A stretch of DNA of 64,000 nucleotides from Hamadaea sp. (GCF_013362815.1 NZ_JABFVK010000004.1:1-64000); one strand, 5' to 3'; shown: positions 46,956-57,025, counted from the stretch's first letter. The notes: generated from the letters alone by a model not told the origin. Program-made: numbers and translations.

Positions 46956-47476
46956 TGGCCACGAAGCACACGCTGTCGGTTCTGGTGGAGAACAAGCCCG
47001 GCGTGCTCGCCCGCGTCTCGGGGCTGTTCTCCCGGCGCGGATTCAACATCGACTCGCTGGCGGTGGGGGAGACCGAGCATCCGGAGATCTCCCGCATCAC
47101 CATCGTGGTGGACGCCGAGACGCAGCCGTTGGAGCAGGTCACCAAGCAGCTCAACAAGCTGATCAACGTGCTGAAGATCGTGGAGCTCGAACCGGCCGCC
47201 TCGGTGCAGCGCGAACTGCTGCTGGTGAAGGTGCGCGCGGATCGGCCGATCCGGTCGCAGGTGCTGGAGACGGTGCAGCTGTTCCGGGCCCGCGTCGTGG
47301 ACGTGGCGGCCGACGCGCTGACCATCGAGGCGACCGGGACCTCGGAGAAGCTCGACGCGCTGCTGCGCGACCTGGAGCCGTTCGGGATCAAGGAGATGGT
47401 GCAGTCGGGCCGGGTCGCCATCGGCCGCGGCTCGCGTTCCATCACCGCGGCCCCCGCCCTCCGCTCCGCCGCGTAA
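46955..47476 (+). CDS. ilvN: Acetolactate synthase small (regulatory) subunit
   Basis: The protein has 173 residues. The N-terminal ACT domain (LSVLVENKPGVLARVSGLFS, then RGFNIDSLAVG) binds valine for feedback inhibition, and the C-terminal ALS_ss_C domain has ELLLVKVRA and GRVAIGRGS. The ATG overlaps the ilvB TGA (TGATG), ensuring balanced synthesis of the two subunits. Confidence 0.97.
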   Translation: MATKHTLSVLVENKPGVLARVSGLFSRRGFNIDSLAVGETEHPEISRITIVVDAETQPLEQVTKQLNKLINVLKIVELEPAASVQRELLLVKVRADRPIRSQVLETVQLFRARVVDVAADALTIEATGTSEKLDALLRDLEPFGIKEMVQSGRVAIGRGSRSITAAPALRSAA

Positions 47477-47483
47477 CCCCCCG

Positions 47484-47540
47484 TTGATCATGAACCTAGG
47501 GTCTCAGTCGACGGCGTGTCGGCACCCCCGACCTCATGGT
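47484..47540. repeat. Partial element family C in the ilvN-ilvC gap
   Basis: TTGATCATGAACCTAGGGTC followed by CGGCGTGTCGG matches the end of family C in reverse orientation. Lies in the 163-base gap between ilvN and ilvC, which otherwise shows only the ilvC ribosome site. Confidence 0.55.
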
Positions 47541-47609
47541 CAACCGTTCTTGAATACTGAGACGTCCCGTCCCACCGTACGGGCCAGTGACGGTCCGGCG
47601 GCAGGATGA

Positions 47610-48650
<1,041 letters not shown>

Positions 48651-48685
48651 GTTTTTCGGCACCACCGGAACCTTCAGGTAAGAAG

Positions 48686-48726
48686 CGGGCCACGCCGGGG
48701 CGATCCCTCAGGCGTGGCCCGTTTTG
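48686..48726 (+). terminator. Terminator of the ilvBNC operon
   Basis: CGGGCCACGCC (48686-48696) pairs perfectly with GGCGTGGCCCG (48711-48721) around a 14-base loop, followed by TTTTG. Thirty-six bases after the ilvC stop. Confidence 0.88.
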
Positions 48727-48816
48727 TCGGTCTGCGTCACGGAGTGTTCATCCACTTGGCGTCAAGCGAAACCTCAAGGGTGGGTGCTTTATCGTCCGTT
48801 CAGGTATCGTCCGGCC

Positions 48817-50106
48817 ATGCGGTTGGAGTATTCGTACCGAACGGAGCGGTTCGGCGCCGTCCGAATCAGCCCGTTGCAGCGAGTCGTCGAGATCGACGGC
48901 TCCGCGGCCGACGACGAGGTCGAGCGGGTCCAAGGGGACGGCTCGACCAGGGTCGTCGGCCGGGACACGCTCCGGGGGATCGAACGCGACATGGTCATCG
49001 TCGTCCCCTGCATGAACGAGCCGCGCCGGGTGATCGAGGGAGTTCTGGCGGGCATCCCGCACGACTGCCTGATCGTCCTCGTCTCGAACAGTGACCGGAC
49101 CCCCGTGGACCGGTACGACATCGAGCTGCGCTCGCTGGAGGAGTACTGCCGGTTGGCCAATCGGCCGGCGTTGGCAGTGCACCAGAGCGATCCCGGGGTG
49201 GGCGCCGCCATGAAGGCGGCGGGCATGCCCGAGATCGTCGACGAGACCACCGGCGGCGTACGCGGTGGCAAGGGCGAGGCGATGATCCTGGCCATGGCCC
49301 TGGCCGCGATGAGCGGCCGCCGCTACATCGGCTACGTGGACGCCGACAACTACGTCCCCGGATCGGTCCACGAGTACTGCAAGGTCTACGCGGCCGGTCT
49401 CGCGTTGGCCGACAGTCCTTACTCGATGGTCCGCATCGCCTGGGACTCCAAGCCCAAGGTACGCGACGGGCGGCTGTTCTTCAGCAAGCGCGGCCGGACG
49501 TCGGAGGTCACCAACGACTTCCTCAACCGGCTGCTCGCCGAGTACTCCGGGTTCGGCACCGACGCGATCGTCACCGGCAACGCCGGGGAACACGCGCTCA
49601 GCCTGGAACTCGGCCTGCGGATGCGGATGGCCGGCGGCTTCGCCGTCGAACCGTTCCAATTCGTGGAGCTGTTCGAGCAGTTCGGCGGCGTGCTGCCAGA
49701 CGCCTCCCCGGTCCCGCACGACGTCGGCGTGCCGATGCTCCAGATCGGCACCTGCAACCCTCACTTCCACGACAACAAGGGCGACGAGCACGTCCAGTCG
49801 ATGCGCTTCCAGGCGCTCAACGTGCTCTACCACTCCCCGGTCTGCCCGCCCTCCCTGCGTACGGAGATCCTCGACTTCCTGATCCTCCAGGGAGCGCTGG
49901 AGCCGGGCCAGGAGCCGCCGCGCGAGCGCGTCTACCCCCCGGTGGGCACGCTGGCCCTCGATCGCCTCTACGACGTCCTCGCCGGTGAAGCGACGTCTTT
50001 CCGTCAGTTCGGTCACAAGGTGACCGCTGTGACTCCGCGCACGGTCGTGCCGATCGAGCGGAGTGTCATGCAAGACACGGTTCGGGAGACAACGGTGCTG
50101 GCATAG
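48817..50106 (+). CDS. mpgS: Mannosyl-3-phosphoglycerate synthase
   Basis: This 429-residue GT55 (GT-A fold) enzyme makes mannosyl-3-phosphoglycerate from GDP-mannose and 3-phosphoglycerate, first step of mannosylglycerate synthesis. Visible are MVIVVPCMNEPRRVIEG, GGKGEAMILA, IGYVDADNYVPGSVHEYCKV with the metal-binding DAD, and TGNAGEHALS. ATG 48817 starts MRLEYSYRTERFG, a typical N-terminus. No mannosyl-3-phosphoglycerate phosphatase gene is adjacent. Compatible solute or glucosylglycerate-type polymer use is possible. Confidence 0.87.
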   Translation: MRLEYSYRTERFGAVRISPLQRVVEIDGSAADDEVERVQGDGSTRVVGRDTLRGIERDMVIVVPCMNEPRRVIEGVLAGIPHDCLIVLVSNSDRTPVDRYDIELRSLEEYCRLANRPALAVHQSDPGVGAAMKAAGMPEIVDETTGGVRGGKGEAMILAMALAAMSGRRYIGYVDADNYVPGSVHEYCKVYAAGLALADSPYSMVRIAWDSKPKVRDGRLFFSKRGRTSEVTNDFLNRLLAEYSGFGTDAIVTGNAGEHALSLELGLRMRMAGGFAVEPFQFVELFEQFGGVLPDASPVPHDVGVPMLQIGTCNPHFHDNKGDEHVQSMRFQALNVLYHSPVCPPSLRTEILDFLILQGALEPGQEPPRERVYPPVGTLALDRLYDVLAGEATSFRQFGHKVTAVTPRTVVPIERSVMQDTVRETTVLA

Positions 50107-50117
50107 GCCGTTGCCCG

Positions 50118-50145
50118 CCCGGGACGCGCCCGATAGCGTCCCGGG
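50118..50145 (+). terminator. GC hairpin after mpgS
   Basis: CCCGGGACGC (50118-50127) pairs with GCGTCCCGGG (50136-50145), loop of 8 bases, 11 bases after the mpgS stop. The remaining 230 bases before serA hold no gene I can support. Confidence 0.75.
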
Positions 50146-50373
50146 TCGGGGGTGACGTGATGACCGTCACGCCGCGCCAGCCCAGCGGCGGATGCCTCGC
50201 AAGCCGTACGATTCGCCTGGTAGAGCCCGAGCGCGGCGTTGCGTTCCGGCGGTCCTCCCCACCCGGAGCGGCCGTCTGCGGCGTGCCACCATCACACGTC
50301 ATGTCGCGGGCCGGTTCTCTCTTTTCTGCCCTGGCCGGTCCGGCCTGGATCACAAGAATCCCGTGAGGCAACA

Positions 50374-51972
50374 GTGACTCCCGTCGTTCTCATCGCCGAA
50401 GAGCTCGCTCCCGCGGCCCTCGACGTTCTCGCCAACGACTTCGACGTCCGGCACGTCGATGGCACCGACCGCCCGGCCCTGCTGGCCGCGCTCGCCGAAG
50501 CCGACGCCGTGATCGTCCGAAGCGCCACCCAGATCGACGCCGAGGCGATCGCCGCCGGATCCCGGCTCAAGGTCGTCGCCCGCGCCGGCGTCGGTCTCGA
50601 CAACGTCGACACCGCCGCCGCCACCGCTCGTGGCGTCATGGTCGTCAACGCGCCGACCTCCAACATCGTCTCCACCGCTGAGCAGGCCGTAGCGCTGCTG
50701 CTCGCTGTCGCCCGGCACACCGCCGCCGCGCACGCGTCCCTGCGGAAAGGCGAGTGGAAGCGTTCGAAGTACACCGGTGTCGAGGTGCAGGGCAAGACCG
50801 TCGGCGTCGTCGGGCTCGGTCGCGTCGGGGTGCTCTTCGCTCAGCGGATGGCGGCCTTCGGCACCCGGCTCATCGCGTACGACCCCTATGTCCAGCCGGC
50901 CCGCGCCGCTCAGCTCGGCATCCGGCTCGTCGGGCTGGAGGAGCTGCTTCAGGAGAGCGACTTCATCTCGATCCACGCGGTGAAGACCCCGGAGACGGTG
51001 GGTCTCATCGGCGTCAACGAGCTCAAGCTGGTCAAGCCCGGCGTACGCATCGTCAACGCCGCACGGGGCGGGCTGATCGACGAGGCCGCCCTGGCCGACG
51101 CGGTCGCCGACGGCCGGGTTGCGGGCGTGGGACTCGACGTCTACGCCAAGGAGCCGTGCACCGACTCGCCGCTGTTCGCCTTCGACAACGTCGTGGCGGT
51201 GCCGCACCTGGGTGCATCGACCGTCGAGGCGCAGGACAAGGCGGGCCTCGCGGTCGCCAAGAGCGTGAAGCTCGCGCTCCAGGGCGAGTTCGTCCCGGAC
51301 GCGGTCAACGTGCAGGCCGGCGGTGTCGTGGACCAGGAGGTGCGCCCGCTGCTGCCGCTCGCCGAGAAGCTCGGCAAGGTCTTCACCGCGGTCGCGGGTG
51401 GGGTCGCCGCCAGCGTCACGGTCGAGGTCCACGGCGAGATCGTCGCCCACGACGTCTCGGTCCTCAAGCTCGCCGCGACCAAGGGCCTCTTCGGCGCCGT
51501 CGTGGAAGAGCAGGTCACGTACGTGAACGCGCCGCTGCTGGCGGCCGACCGCGGCGTTGAGGTCGAGCTGGTCACCTCGGCCGAGGTCGTGGGTCACAAG
51601 AATCTTGTGACGGTACGCGGAGCGAAGCCGAACGGTCGCGTCGTCACCGTCTCGGGCACAGTCGTGTCGAACGGTCTCCGCGATCAGGTCAAGCTGACCG
51701 CGGTCGACGACTTCGACCTCGAGCTCGACGCCGAGGGCGTGCTCCTGTTCTTCCGGTACGCCGACCGCCCGGGCATCGTCGGCACGATCGGCACCTTCCT
51801 CGGCCAGGCGGGGGTCAACATCGCCTCGATGCAGGTGGCCCGGCGGGCTGCCGGTGGCGAGGCGCTGATGACCCTGACGGTCGACAGTGGAGTCGGTGCG
51901 GAGCTGCTCCAGCAGGCCGCCGCGTCCATCGGTGCGACCGCGGCGGCAGCCGTCGACCTCACCGAAGAGTGA
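50374..51972 (+). CDS. serA: D-3-phosphoglycerate dehydrogenase
   Basis: This 532-residue long-form (type I) PGDH commits 3-phosphoglycerate to serine synthesis. Substrate domain, then Rossmann VGVVGLGRVGVLFA. Catalytic Arg (VNAARGGLID), Glu (YAKEP) and His (VPHLGAST) are present. The allosteric ASB domain follows from about 320, and the C-terminal ACT domain has FFRYADRPGIVGTIGTFLGQ. GTG 50374 is preceded by GAGG. Supplies serine for glyA. Confidence 0.97.
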   Translation: MTPVVLIAEELAPAALDVLANDFDVRHVDGTDRPALLAALAEADAVIVRSATQIDAEAIAAGSRLKVVARAGVGLDNVDTAAATARGVMVVNAPTSNIVSTAEQAVALLLAVARHTAAAHASLRKGEWKRSKYTGVEVQGKTVGVVGLGRVGVLFAQRMAAFGTRLIAYDPYVQPARAAQLGIRLVGLEELLQESDFISIHAVKTPETVGLIGVNELKLVKPGVRIVNAARGGLIDEAALADAVADGRVAGVGLDVYAKEPCTDSPLFAFDNVVAVPHLGASTVEAQDKAGLAVAKSVKLALQGEFVPDAVNVQAGGVVDQEVRPLLPLAEKLGKVFTAVAGGVAASVTVEVHGEIVAHDVSVLKLAATKGLFGAVVEEQVTYVNAPLLAADRGVEVELVTSAEVVGHKNLVTVRGAKPNGRVVTVSGTVVSNGLRDQVKLTAVDDFDLELDAEGVLLFFRYADRPGIVGTIGTFLGQAGVNIASMQVARRAAGGEALMTLTVDSGVGAELLQQAAASIGATAAAAVDLTEE

Positions 51973-52071
51973 CCGGATGCTTGCTTTGCGTTGCGAGGCC
52001 CGTTAACCTGCTGAAGTCCCCAGTGGACTTCGGGTCCGTCTTCGGGTGACGCGACCCGCATTCAGCTCAGA

Positions 52072-52110
52072 ACCGATGGCCGGGACGATTGCCGCGTCCC
52101 GGCCATCGGT
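52072..52110 (+). terminator. 16-bp hairpin terminator after serA
   Basis: ACCGATGGCCGGGACG (52072-52087) and CGTCCCGGCCATCGGT (52095-52110) are perfectly complementary with a 7-base loop. No T-run. Confidence 0.8.
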
Positions 52111-52119
52111 GCATCCACC

Positions 52120-52281
52120 CATTGATCATGAACCTATGGTCCCGGGCGCCCTGTCGGCTCGCGTTGTCCGCGGCGTCCCGGCTGGCCCGCCCTTTCCGCG
52201 CGATCATGAACCTTCGGTCGTTGTCGTCCGGCGTGTCGTGTCCGCAGCGCCTTGATCGACTCCGCGCGAGCCTGATCGACA
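52120..52281. repeat. Family C elements, tandem pair in reverse orientation
   Basis: Two units each begin with GATCATGAACCT (52122 and 52201). The second continues TCGGTCGTTGTCGTCCGG, GTGTCGTGTCCGCAGCGCC, GATCGACTCCGCGCGAGC and CTGATCGAC, the reverse complement of the copies at 29400 and 61812. Confidence 0.8.
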
Positions 52282-52328
52282 TCGTCGTCGGGTAGCGGCC
52301 CAGGCTCTTACCGGAGCGGCTGTCGCTG

Positions 52329-52435
52329 CAAGATCAAGTGCCCTAGGTCTGCGATTCTCAGCTCGAAACGGCGATCATGTTCCCGACATATGCGCCAACG
52401 GGACTCTGGGCGCATACCTGCGGAACTTGATCTTG
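52329..52435. repeat. Inverted repeat, AAGATCAAGT type
   Basis: CAAGATCAAGT at 52329-52339 is matched by ACTTGATCTTG at 52425-52435, with CTGCG-type inner complementarity (GGTCTGCG with CGCATACC). Possibly a degenerate member of the same class of intergenic palindromes. Confidence 0.5.
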
Positions 52436-52495
52436 AAAATCAACGACTCAGCGCAGGTGACGGGTACTTGATCAAGCAAACGCTGCGGACAATCG

Positions 52496-53353
52496 CTAGT
52501 GCGCCGCGGTGCCCGCCAAGGATGCCGAGTGCAGCGCCCGAGCCTGGGCCACGACCTTGTCGATCGGTTCCCGCAACAGGACCGCAGGGATGACCAGCGC
52601 ACCCTGAACGTGACGAGCCTGAATTCGACGCCACGGCTTCGGGTGAGCCCGCCGGAGTACGCCGTCGGCATCACGAAGGCGGAAGGCCAGCGACATTCCG
52701 TAGCCGAAGTCCACCCGTTCGACGTCGGCCCAGCCGAAGGTAAGCCCGAGATGCGGAATAGTCACTCCATCGGCATCCATTCCGACCAGGGTGCCTCGCC
52801 CGCGGTGGGTCAAGAGTGCGACGAGGAGCCAGATCAGGCCCGGGACAAGGCAGATCACCACGGCCGTCACGCGGATGGCTTCGAGGAGACGGCCGGGTAA
52901 GGCGTCCAGCGGCAACCGGTTGATCATGTCTTGGATCGAGATGGTGAGGACGACGGATGCACCGGCCCATAAGAGTGCGGTCAGGTCGGGGCTGGGATAG
53001 AAGAACCGCCGCCGCGCCGCGAACGGCTCAGCTGCCGGAAGGGGCACTGAGTTGATCATCACTTCGAGATTCGCCCGCTCGACCCCCTCAGCGTTCCGCA
53101 CGGCGGCGAGCTGCCAATAGAGCATTGACAAGATCAGAACGAGTCCCAGCAGGGTCAGCAGGCTGTACGACAGAGTCAAGATCAGCGACACCGCGATGGC
53201 TGCCGAGAACCACTGGGTGACCGTGCGTACGCGGGTGGCCCAGTCCACGGCAGCCCGCTGGATCGCCGGATCCGGATGCGGATAGCCGTTCTCGGCCAGC
53301 CGCCGCACCTCGTCCCGGGTGGTACGCGGAAGGTCCCGCCAGCGCAGCGTCAT
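52496..53353 (-). CDS. Membrane protein of unknown function, paralogue 1
   Basis: I do not recognise the family. The protein has 285 residues. Two hydrophobic pairs of helices (about 47-85 and 125-185), then a cytoplasmic C-terminal domain with MDADGVTIPHLGLTFGWADV and a PH-like beta pattern. The following segment VERVDFGYGMSLAFRLRD resembles the upstream gene, so the two are paralogues. The start ATG 53353 overlaps the end of that gene by 4 bases. Confidence 0.6.
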   Translation of the reverse strand: MTLRWRDLPRTTRDEVRRLAENGYPHPDPAIQRAAVDWATRVRTVTQWFSAAIAVSLILTLSYSLLTLLGLVLILSMLYWQLAAVRNAEGVERANLEVMINSVPLPAAEPFAARRRFFYPSPDLTALLWAGASVVLTISIQDMINRLPLDALPGRLLEAIRVTAVVICLVPGLIWLLVALLTHRGRGTLVGMDADGVTIPHLGLTFGWADVERVDFGYGMSLAFRLRDADGVLRRAHPKPWRRIQARHVQGALVIPAVLLREPIDKVVAQARALHSASLAGTAAH

Positions 53354-54096
53354 CTGTCCCCCACTGAAGTCGATGCTCTCTTGAAAGCGTGTGCCGTCTG
53401 GAGCAGATCCACCAGGGGAGCCCGAAGCCAGTTCGCCCGCAAGAAGACGCAGCCTCCGTTACGTGCGGCGGCGCGGCGCATCCTGCGGCTGACCAGAGTA
53501 ACTTCCGGTTTGGCGAGGTGGAAGGCGAGCCCCAGATGAGGCGTGGTCGAGTCGGGAATCGGCCAGACGGCGTCGATCTCCGCCCACCGGAGGGTGAGCC
53601 GGGCGTGGGGCAGTTCGACGCCGTCCGGAGTGAGCCGCAGCGCCACTCCGGGTCGGCGGGGCATGAACGGGTTGTAGTACGCCTCGACCCCGACGATTAC
53701 GGCGATCACCACGACCGTGATCGCACTGATCACGACGTGCAGACGGCGCCCGTCGAGGTACGCGTACGCCAGAGCGTAGGTGAGCCAGATCAGTGGAAAC
53801 GCACTGTCGATGTGCCACCAGCGAGTACGCACCTCGCGCGGTTCGGCCGCCGCGAGGCCGTCCGAGCTGAGCTCATGCAGCGCCCCGACCGCGCGGGGAA
53901 AGGCAGACTGCCGTTTGGTGTGCACGACGGCGGCCCCGAAGATCACGAGCAGCAGGGGCACCACAACGTAAAGCGATGCCTCCAGCCACCACATCAGGAC
54001 GAAGCCCGCGACGACGAGCGCGGCGACGATGGAAAGGCGACGTTCCAGCGTCCGGTACGCCCGCACCGCTTCATCGAGGGCATCGAGGGATGGCAT
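53350..54096 (-). CDS. Membrane protein of unknown function, paralogue 2
   Basis: This 248-residue protein has two helix pairs (about 23-55 and 100-150) and a PH-like C-terminal domain (LTPDGVELPHARLTLRWAEI, then STTPHLGLAFHLAKPEV) shared with the overlapping downstream paralogue. Function unknown. The start is uncertain: ATG 54096 or ATG 54123; neither has a good ribosome site. The pair forms one operon. Confidence 0.6.
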   Translation of the reverse strand: MPSLDALDEAVRAYRTLERRLSIVAALVVAGFVLMWWLEASLYVVVPLLLVIFGAAVVHTKRQSAFPRAVGALHELSSDGLAAAEPREVRTRWWHIDSAFPLIWLTYALAYAYLDGRRLHVVISAITVVVIAVIVGVEAYYNPFMPRRPGVALRLTPDGVELPHARLTLRWAEIDAVWPIPDSTTPHLGLAFHLAKPEVTLVSRRMRRAAARNGGCVFLRANWLRAPLVDLLQTAHAFKRASTSVGDR

Positions 54097-54178
54097 GGCG
54101 ACATTGTGAGAGATGTTCGCCATGAAGCGGTGACCCGGGTGATCGTGCGGTCGGGTACGCGACAACAGCCCGGTGCAA

Positions 54179-54281
54179 GATCGTCGGCTCCCGACGATCA
54201 ATGCACGAATACGCCCACGATTGTCGGAAGCCGACGATCATGGCGGCGCGGACGGCCAAGAATGTCGGAAGCCGACGATCA
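54179..54281. repeat. Tandem TGTCGGAAGCCGACGATCA repeats
   Basis: TGTCGGAAGCCGACGATCA occurs exactly at 54222-54240 and 54263-54281, preceded by a diverged inverted unit GATCGTCGG-CTC-CCGACGATC at 54179-54199. Each unit can form a CGTCGG/CCGACG hairpin. Lies between the divergent DUF pair and leuB. Confidence 0.85.
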
Positions 54282-54383
54282 CGAAGGCAACCCAGCGCAC
54301 CAAGTATCAAAGAGTGAGACGCGAGTACCGCCCTATAGGACAAGGCCCGTACAGTCGAGCGTACCCAACGGAGTGGAGACGTC

Positions 54384-55415
54384 GTGCGCATCGCAGTCGT
54401 GGCTGGTGACGGCATCGGGACCGAGGTGGTCGCGGAGGGACTCAAGGTGCTGCGCGCCTTGGTGCCTTCGGTCGAGACCACTGAGTACGACCTCGGCGCG
54501 GCACGTTACCACCGGACCGGCGAGGTGCTTCCGGCCACCGTCCAGGACGAGCTGGCCCAGCACGACGCGATCCTGCTCGGCGCGGTCGGCGATCCGAGTG
54601 TGCCGCCGGGCGTACTGGAGCGCGGACTGCTGCTGAAGCTCCGGTTCGACTTCGACCAGTATGTGAACCTGCGGCCGAGCCGGCTGTGGCCGGGCACTGC
54701 CGGTCCGCTGGCCGGGGTGAAGCCGGGCGAGATCGACTTCGTCGTCGTCCGGGAGGGCACCGAGGGGCTCTACACCGGCGCGGGCGGTGCGATGCATCGT
54801 GGTACGCCGGCCGAGGTGGCGACCGAGGAGAGCCTGAACACCCGGCACGGCGTCGAGCGCGTCATCCGCGACGCGTTCGACCGGGCCACCCGACGCGAGC
54901 GCCGCAAGGTGACCATGGTTCACAAGACCAATGTGCTGACGCATGCGGGTGGGCTCTGGGCGCGTACGTTCGACGCGGTCAAGGCGGAGTATCCGGACGT
55001 CGCCACCGAGTACCAGCACGTCGACGCCGCTTCGATGTTCATGGTGACGAACCCGCAGCGCTATGACGTGATCGTGACGGACAACCTGTTCGGCGACATC
55101 CTGACCGACATCGCCGCCGCGGTGACGGGTGGCATCGGTCTCGCGGCCAGCGGCTGCATCAACCCGCCTTCGGCGTACCCGTCGATGTTCGAACCGGTCC
55201 ACGGCTCGGCGCCGGACATCGCGGGCAAGGGGATCGCGGACCCGGTGGCCGCGATCTTGTCGGTGGCCTTGTGCCTGGACCACCTCGGTCACCCCGAGGC
55301 GGCGCAGAAGATCAACGACGCGGTGACGGCGGAGCTCACGCAGCGCGGCAGTTCCGCGATCGTGACCGCCGAGGTAGGGGACCGAGTAGCCGCCGCCGTA
55401 GTAGGCGCGCAGTAG
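54384..55415 (+). CDS. leuB: 3-Isopropylmalate dehydrogenase
   Basis: This 343-residue enzyme is an actinobacterial-length LeuB. Visible are GDGIGTEV, the substrate-binding loop in [40 protein letters not shown] and [10 protein letters not shown], the Mg-binding aspartates. It catalyses oxidative decarboxylation in leucine synthesis. leuA, leuC and leuD are not in the window. GTG 54384 has GGAG upstream. ilvE follows. Confidence 0.96.
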   Translation: MRIAVVAGDGIGTEVVAEGLKVLRALVPSVETTEYDLGAARYHRTGEVLPATVQDELAQHDAILLGAVGDPSVPPGVLERGLLLKLRFDFDQYVNLRPSRLWPGTAGPLAGVKPGEIDFVVVREGTEGLYTGAGGAMHRGTPAEVATEESLNTRHGVERVIRDAFDRATRRERRKVTMVHKTNVLTHAGGLWARTFDAVKAEYPDVATEYQHVDAASMFMVTNPQRYDVIVTDNLFGDILTDIAAAVTGGIGLAASGCINPPSAYPSMFEPVHGSAPDIAGKGIADPVAAILSVALCLDHLGHPEAAQKINDAVTAELTQRGSSAIVTAEVGDRVAAAVVGAQ

Positions 55416-55483
55416 CAACCACGGCCCGGCCGTGGCCGGGCACGAGCACTTCTCCCGATGTCCGGCACAGCCCGGGTCTGCAG

Positions 55484-55497
55484 TTGAACGACCGTTA
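55484..55497. promoter_or_regulatory. TetR-type operator-like site upstream of ilvE
   Basis: TTGAACGACCGTTA is the exact reverse complement of the site at 4278-4291 and approximates TGAACG-N2-CGTTCA. It lies 84 bases before the ilvE ATG. Confidence 0.4.
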
Positions 55498-55580
55498 GAG
55501 GTAAGTTTCAGCCAGACCACGGTGACGCCGCGCAGCGCTGCCGCGTCACCCCAGTGGCATCAGATGGAGGGCACGCCGCC

Positions 55581-56666
55581 ATGGGAGACCTGTTCGAGAT
55601 CCACCCCAACCCCCACCCGGTCGCGCGGGCGGAGCGCGAGGCGCTTCTGGCCAATCCCGGTTTCGGCCGGGTATTCACCGACCACATGGTGATGATCAAG
55701 TACGCGGAGGGCAAGGGCTGGTACGACGCGCGCGTCGAGGCACGCGGGCCGCTCCCGCTCGATCCCGCGACGGCGGTGCTCCATTACGCACAGGAGATCT
55801 TCGAGGGGTTGAAGGCGTATCAGCTCGCCGACGGCGGCGTGAGCCTGTTCCGGGCGGACGCCAACGCCGCGCGGTTCGTCGACTCGGCTCAGCGGATGGC
55901 GATGGCGCCGCTGCCGCCGGAGCTGTTCCTCGGCGCGATCCGCGAGCTCGTCACGATCGACCGCGACTGGATTCCGGGCACCGAGGAGGCCAGCCTCTAC
56001 CTGCGGCCGTTCCAGATCGCCAGTGAGGTCTTCCTCGGCGTGCGGCCGGCGAAGGAGTACATCTTCTGCGTCATCGCCTCGCCGGTCGGCGCGTACTTCA
56101 CGGGCGGCGTGAAGCCGGTCTCGCTGTGGGTCTCCAGCGAGTACACCCGGGCCGCGCCTGGCGGCACCGGCGCGGCCAAGTGCGGCGGCAACTACGCGGC
56201 CTCGCTCGCGCCCATGGTCGAGGCGGCGGAGAAGGGCTGCGACCAGGTCGTCTTCCTGGACGCAGTCGAGCGCAAGTACGTCGACGAGCTGGGCGGCATG
56301 AACGTCTTCCTCGTCCTCGACGACGGCACGCTGGTGACGCCGCCGCTGACCGGCACGATCCTGCCCGGCATCACCCGTGACTCGCTGGTGACGCTGGCCA
56401 AGGCCGACGGCCGGGTCATCGAGGAGCGCCCGATCAGCATGGACGAGTGGCGCGAGGGCGCGCTCAGCGGCCGCGTGGTGGAGTCGTTCGCGTGCGGCAC
56501 GGCCGCCGTGGTCACGCCGATCGGCACCATCCGGTCCGAGGAGGGCGACTTCACCATCGCCGACGGCGGCACCGGGCCGATCACCGCCGAACTGCGCAAG
56601 CGCATCCTCGACATCCAGTGGGGCCGATCCGCCGATCCCTACGGCTGGTCGACGCGCATTCTCTAG
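55581..56666 (+). CDS. ilvE: Branched-chain amino acid aminotransferase
   Basis: This 361-residue fold-type IV PLP enzyme has YAQEIFEGLKAY, FRADANAARF, LYLRPFQIA and the PLP lysine in GAAKCGGNYAAS, with VVESFACGTAAVVTPIG late. Final transamination of Leu, Ile and Val. ATG 55581 is preceded by GGAGGG nine bases upstream. It is followed by a very strong terminator. Confidence 0.96.
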   Translation: MGDLFEIHPNPHPVARAEREALLANPGFGRVFTDHMVMIKYAEGKGWYDARVEARGPLPLDPATAVLHYAQEIFEGLKAYQLADGGVSLFRADANAARFVDSAQRMAMAPLPPELFLGAIRELVTIDRDWIPGTEEASLYLRPFQIASEVFLGVRPAKEYIFCVIASPVGAYFTGGVKPVSLWVSSEYTRAAPGGTGAAKCGGNYAASLAPMVEAAEKGCDQVVFLDAVERKYVDELGGMNVFLVLDDGTLVTPPLTGTILPGITRDSLVTLAKADGRVIEERPISMDEWREGALSGRVVESFACGTAAVVTPIGTIRSEEGDFTIADGGTGPITAELRKRILDIQWGRSADPYGWSTRIL

Positions 56667-56676
56667 ATCCAGATCC

Positions 56677-56720
56677 AAATCCAGGGGTACGCAGAAAGCC
56701 CGCGTACCCCTGGATTTTTT
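56677..56720 (+). terminator. Strong Rho-independent terminator after ilvE
   Basis: ATCCAGGGGTACGC (56679-56692) pairs with GCGTACCCCTGGAT (56702-56715) around AGAAAGCCC, extended by AAA/TTT pairs, followed by TTTTT. The most canonical terminator in the window. Confidence 0.95.
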
Positions 56721-56755
56721 GTGGAATGTGGACAGGCGTGACAGCGCGCGGGGAG

Positions 56756-56929
56756 TCAGCGACGCGGCGGACGTGACGACGTGGGCCGGGCGCCCGCGGG
56801 GCGCGAACCGACCGGACGGGACCCGGCGGGACGGGTTCCGGCCCAGCTCATCGAACGGGTGACCCCCGTCAGGGTGTCGACGTCGGGGCGGGTGAGTCCT
56901 AGGTTTGCGGGAGTGCTGTGGTGTGCCAT
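56756..56929 (-). CDS. Small 57-aa Arg/Pro-rich peptide gene
   Basis: ATG 56929 has AAGGAG with ideal spacing. The peptide begins MAHHSTPANLGLTRPD and ends in a repeated G-S-R-P / G-A-R-P tail (PAGSRPVGSRPAGARP). I know no family. It lies 97 bases downstream of the prim-pol-like gene on the same strand and may share its transcript. The strong ribosome site supports translation. The repetitive basic tail suggests nucleic-acid or partner binding, or a precursor peptide. Confidence 0.5.
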   Translation of the reverse strand: MAHHSTPANLGLTRPDVDTLTGVTRSMSWAGTRPAGSRPVGSRPAGARPTSSRPPRR

Positions 56930-57025
56930 GTCAAACTCCTTCGATACCCCGACCAACGACACCAGACGTGGCCGGACACTGGCACACCCCCAGCATTCGG
57001 ACATTCTGCAGGGCATCGCGGACGT

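Larger units (their letters stand above)
51973..52495. other. 523-base intergenic stretch rich in inverted repeats
   Basis: No credible gene is seen. It contains, in order, the serA terminator (52072-52110), two family C elements (52120-52281), and an 11-bp inverted repeat (52329-52435). It separates serA from the convergent DUF gene at 52496. Confidence 0.7.

Noticed and set aside
50157-50366. 69-codon frame with ATG upstream of serA
   Set aside because: Composition is not protein-like and there is no clear similarity; the GGGGGTGA before it is weak evidence. Not called as a gene.
54179-54281. CRISPR array
   Set aside because: Only two exact 19-base repeats with a 22-base gap, each hairpin-forming; no cas genes, and repeat/spacer lengths are too short.
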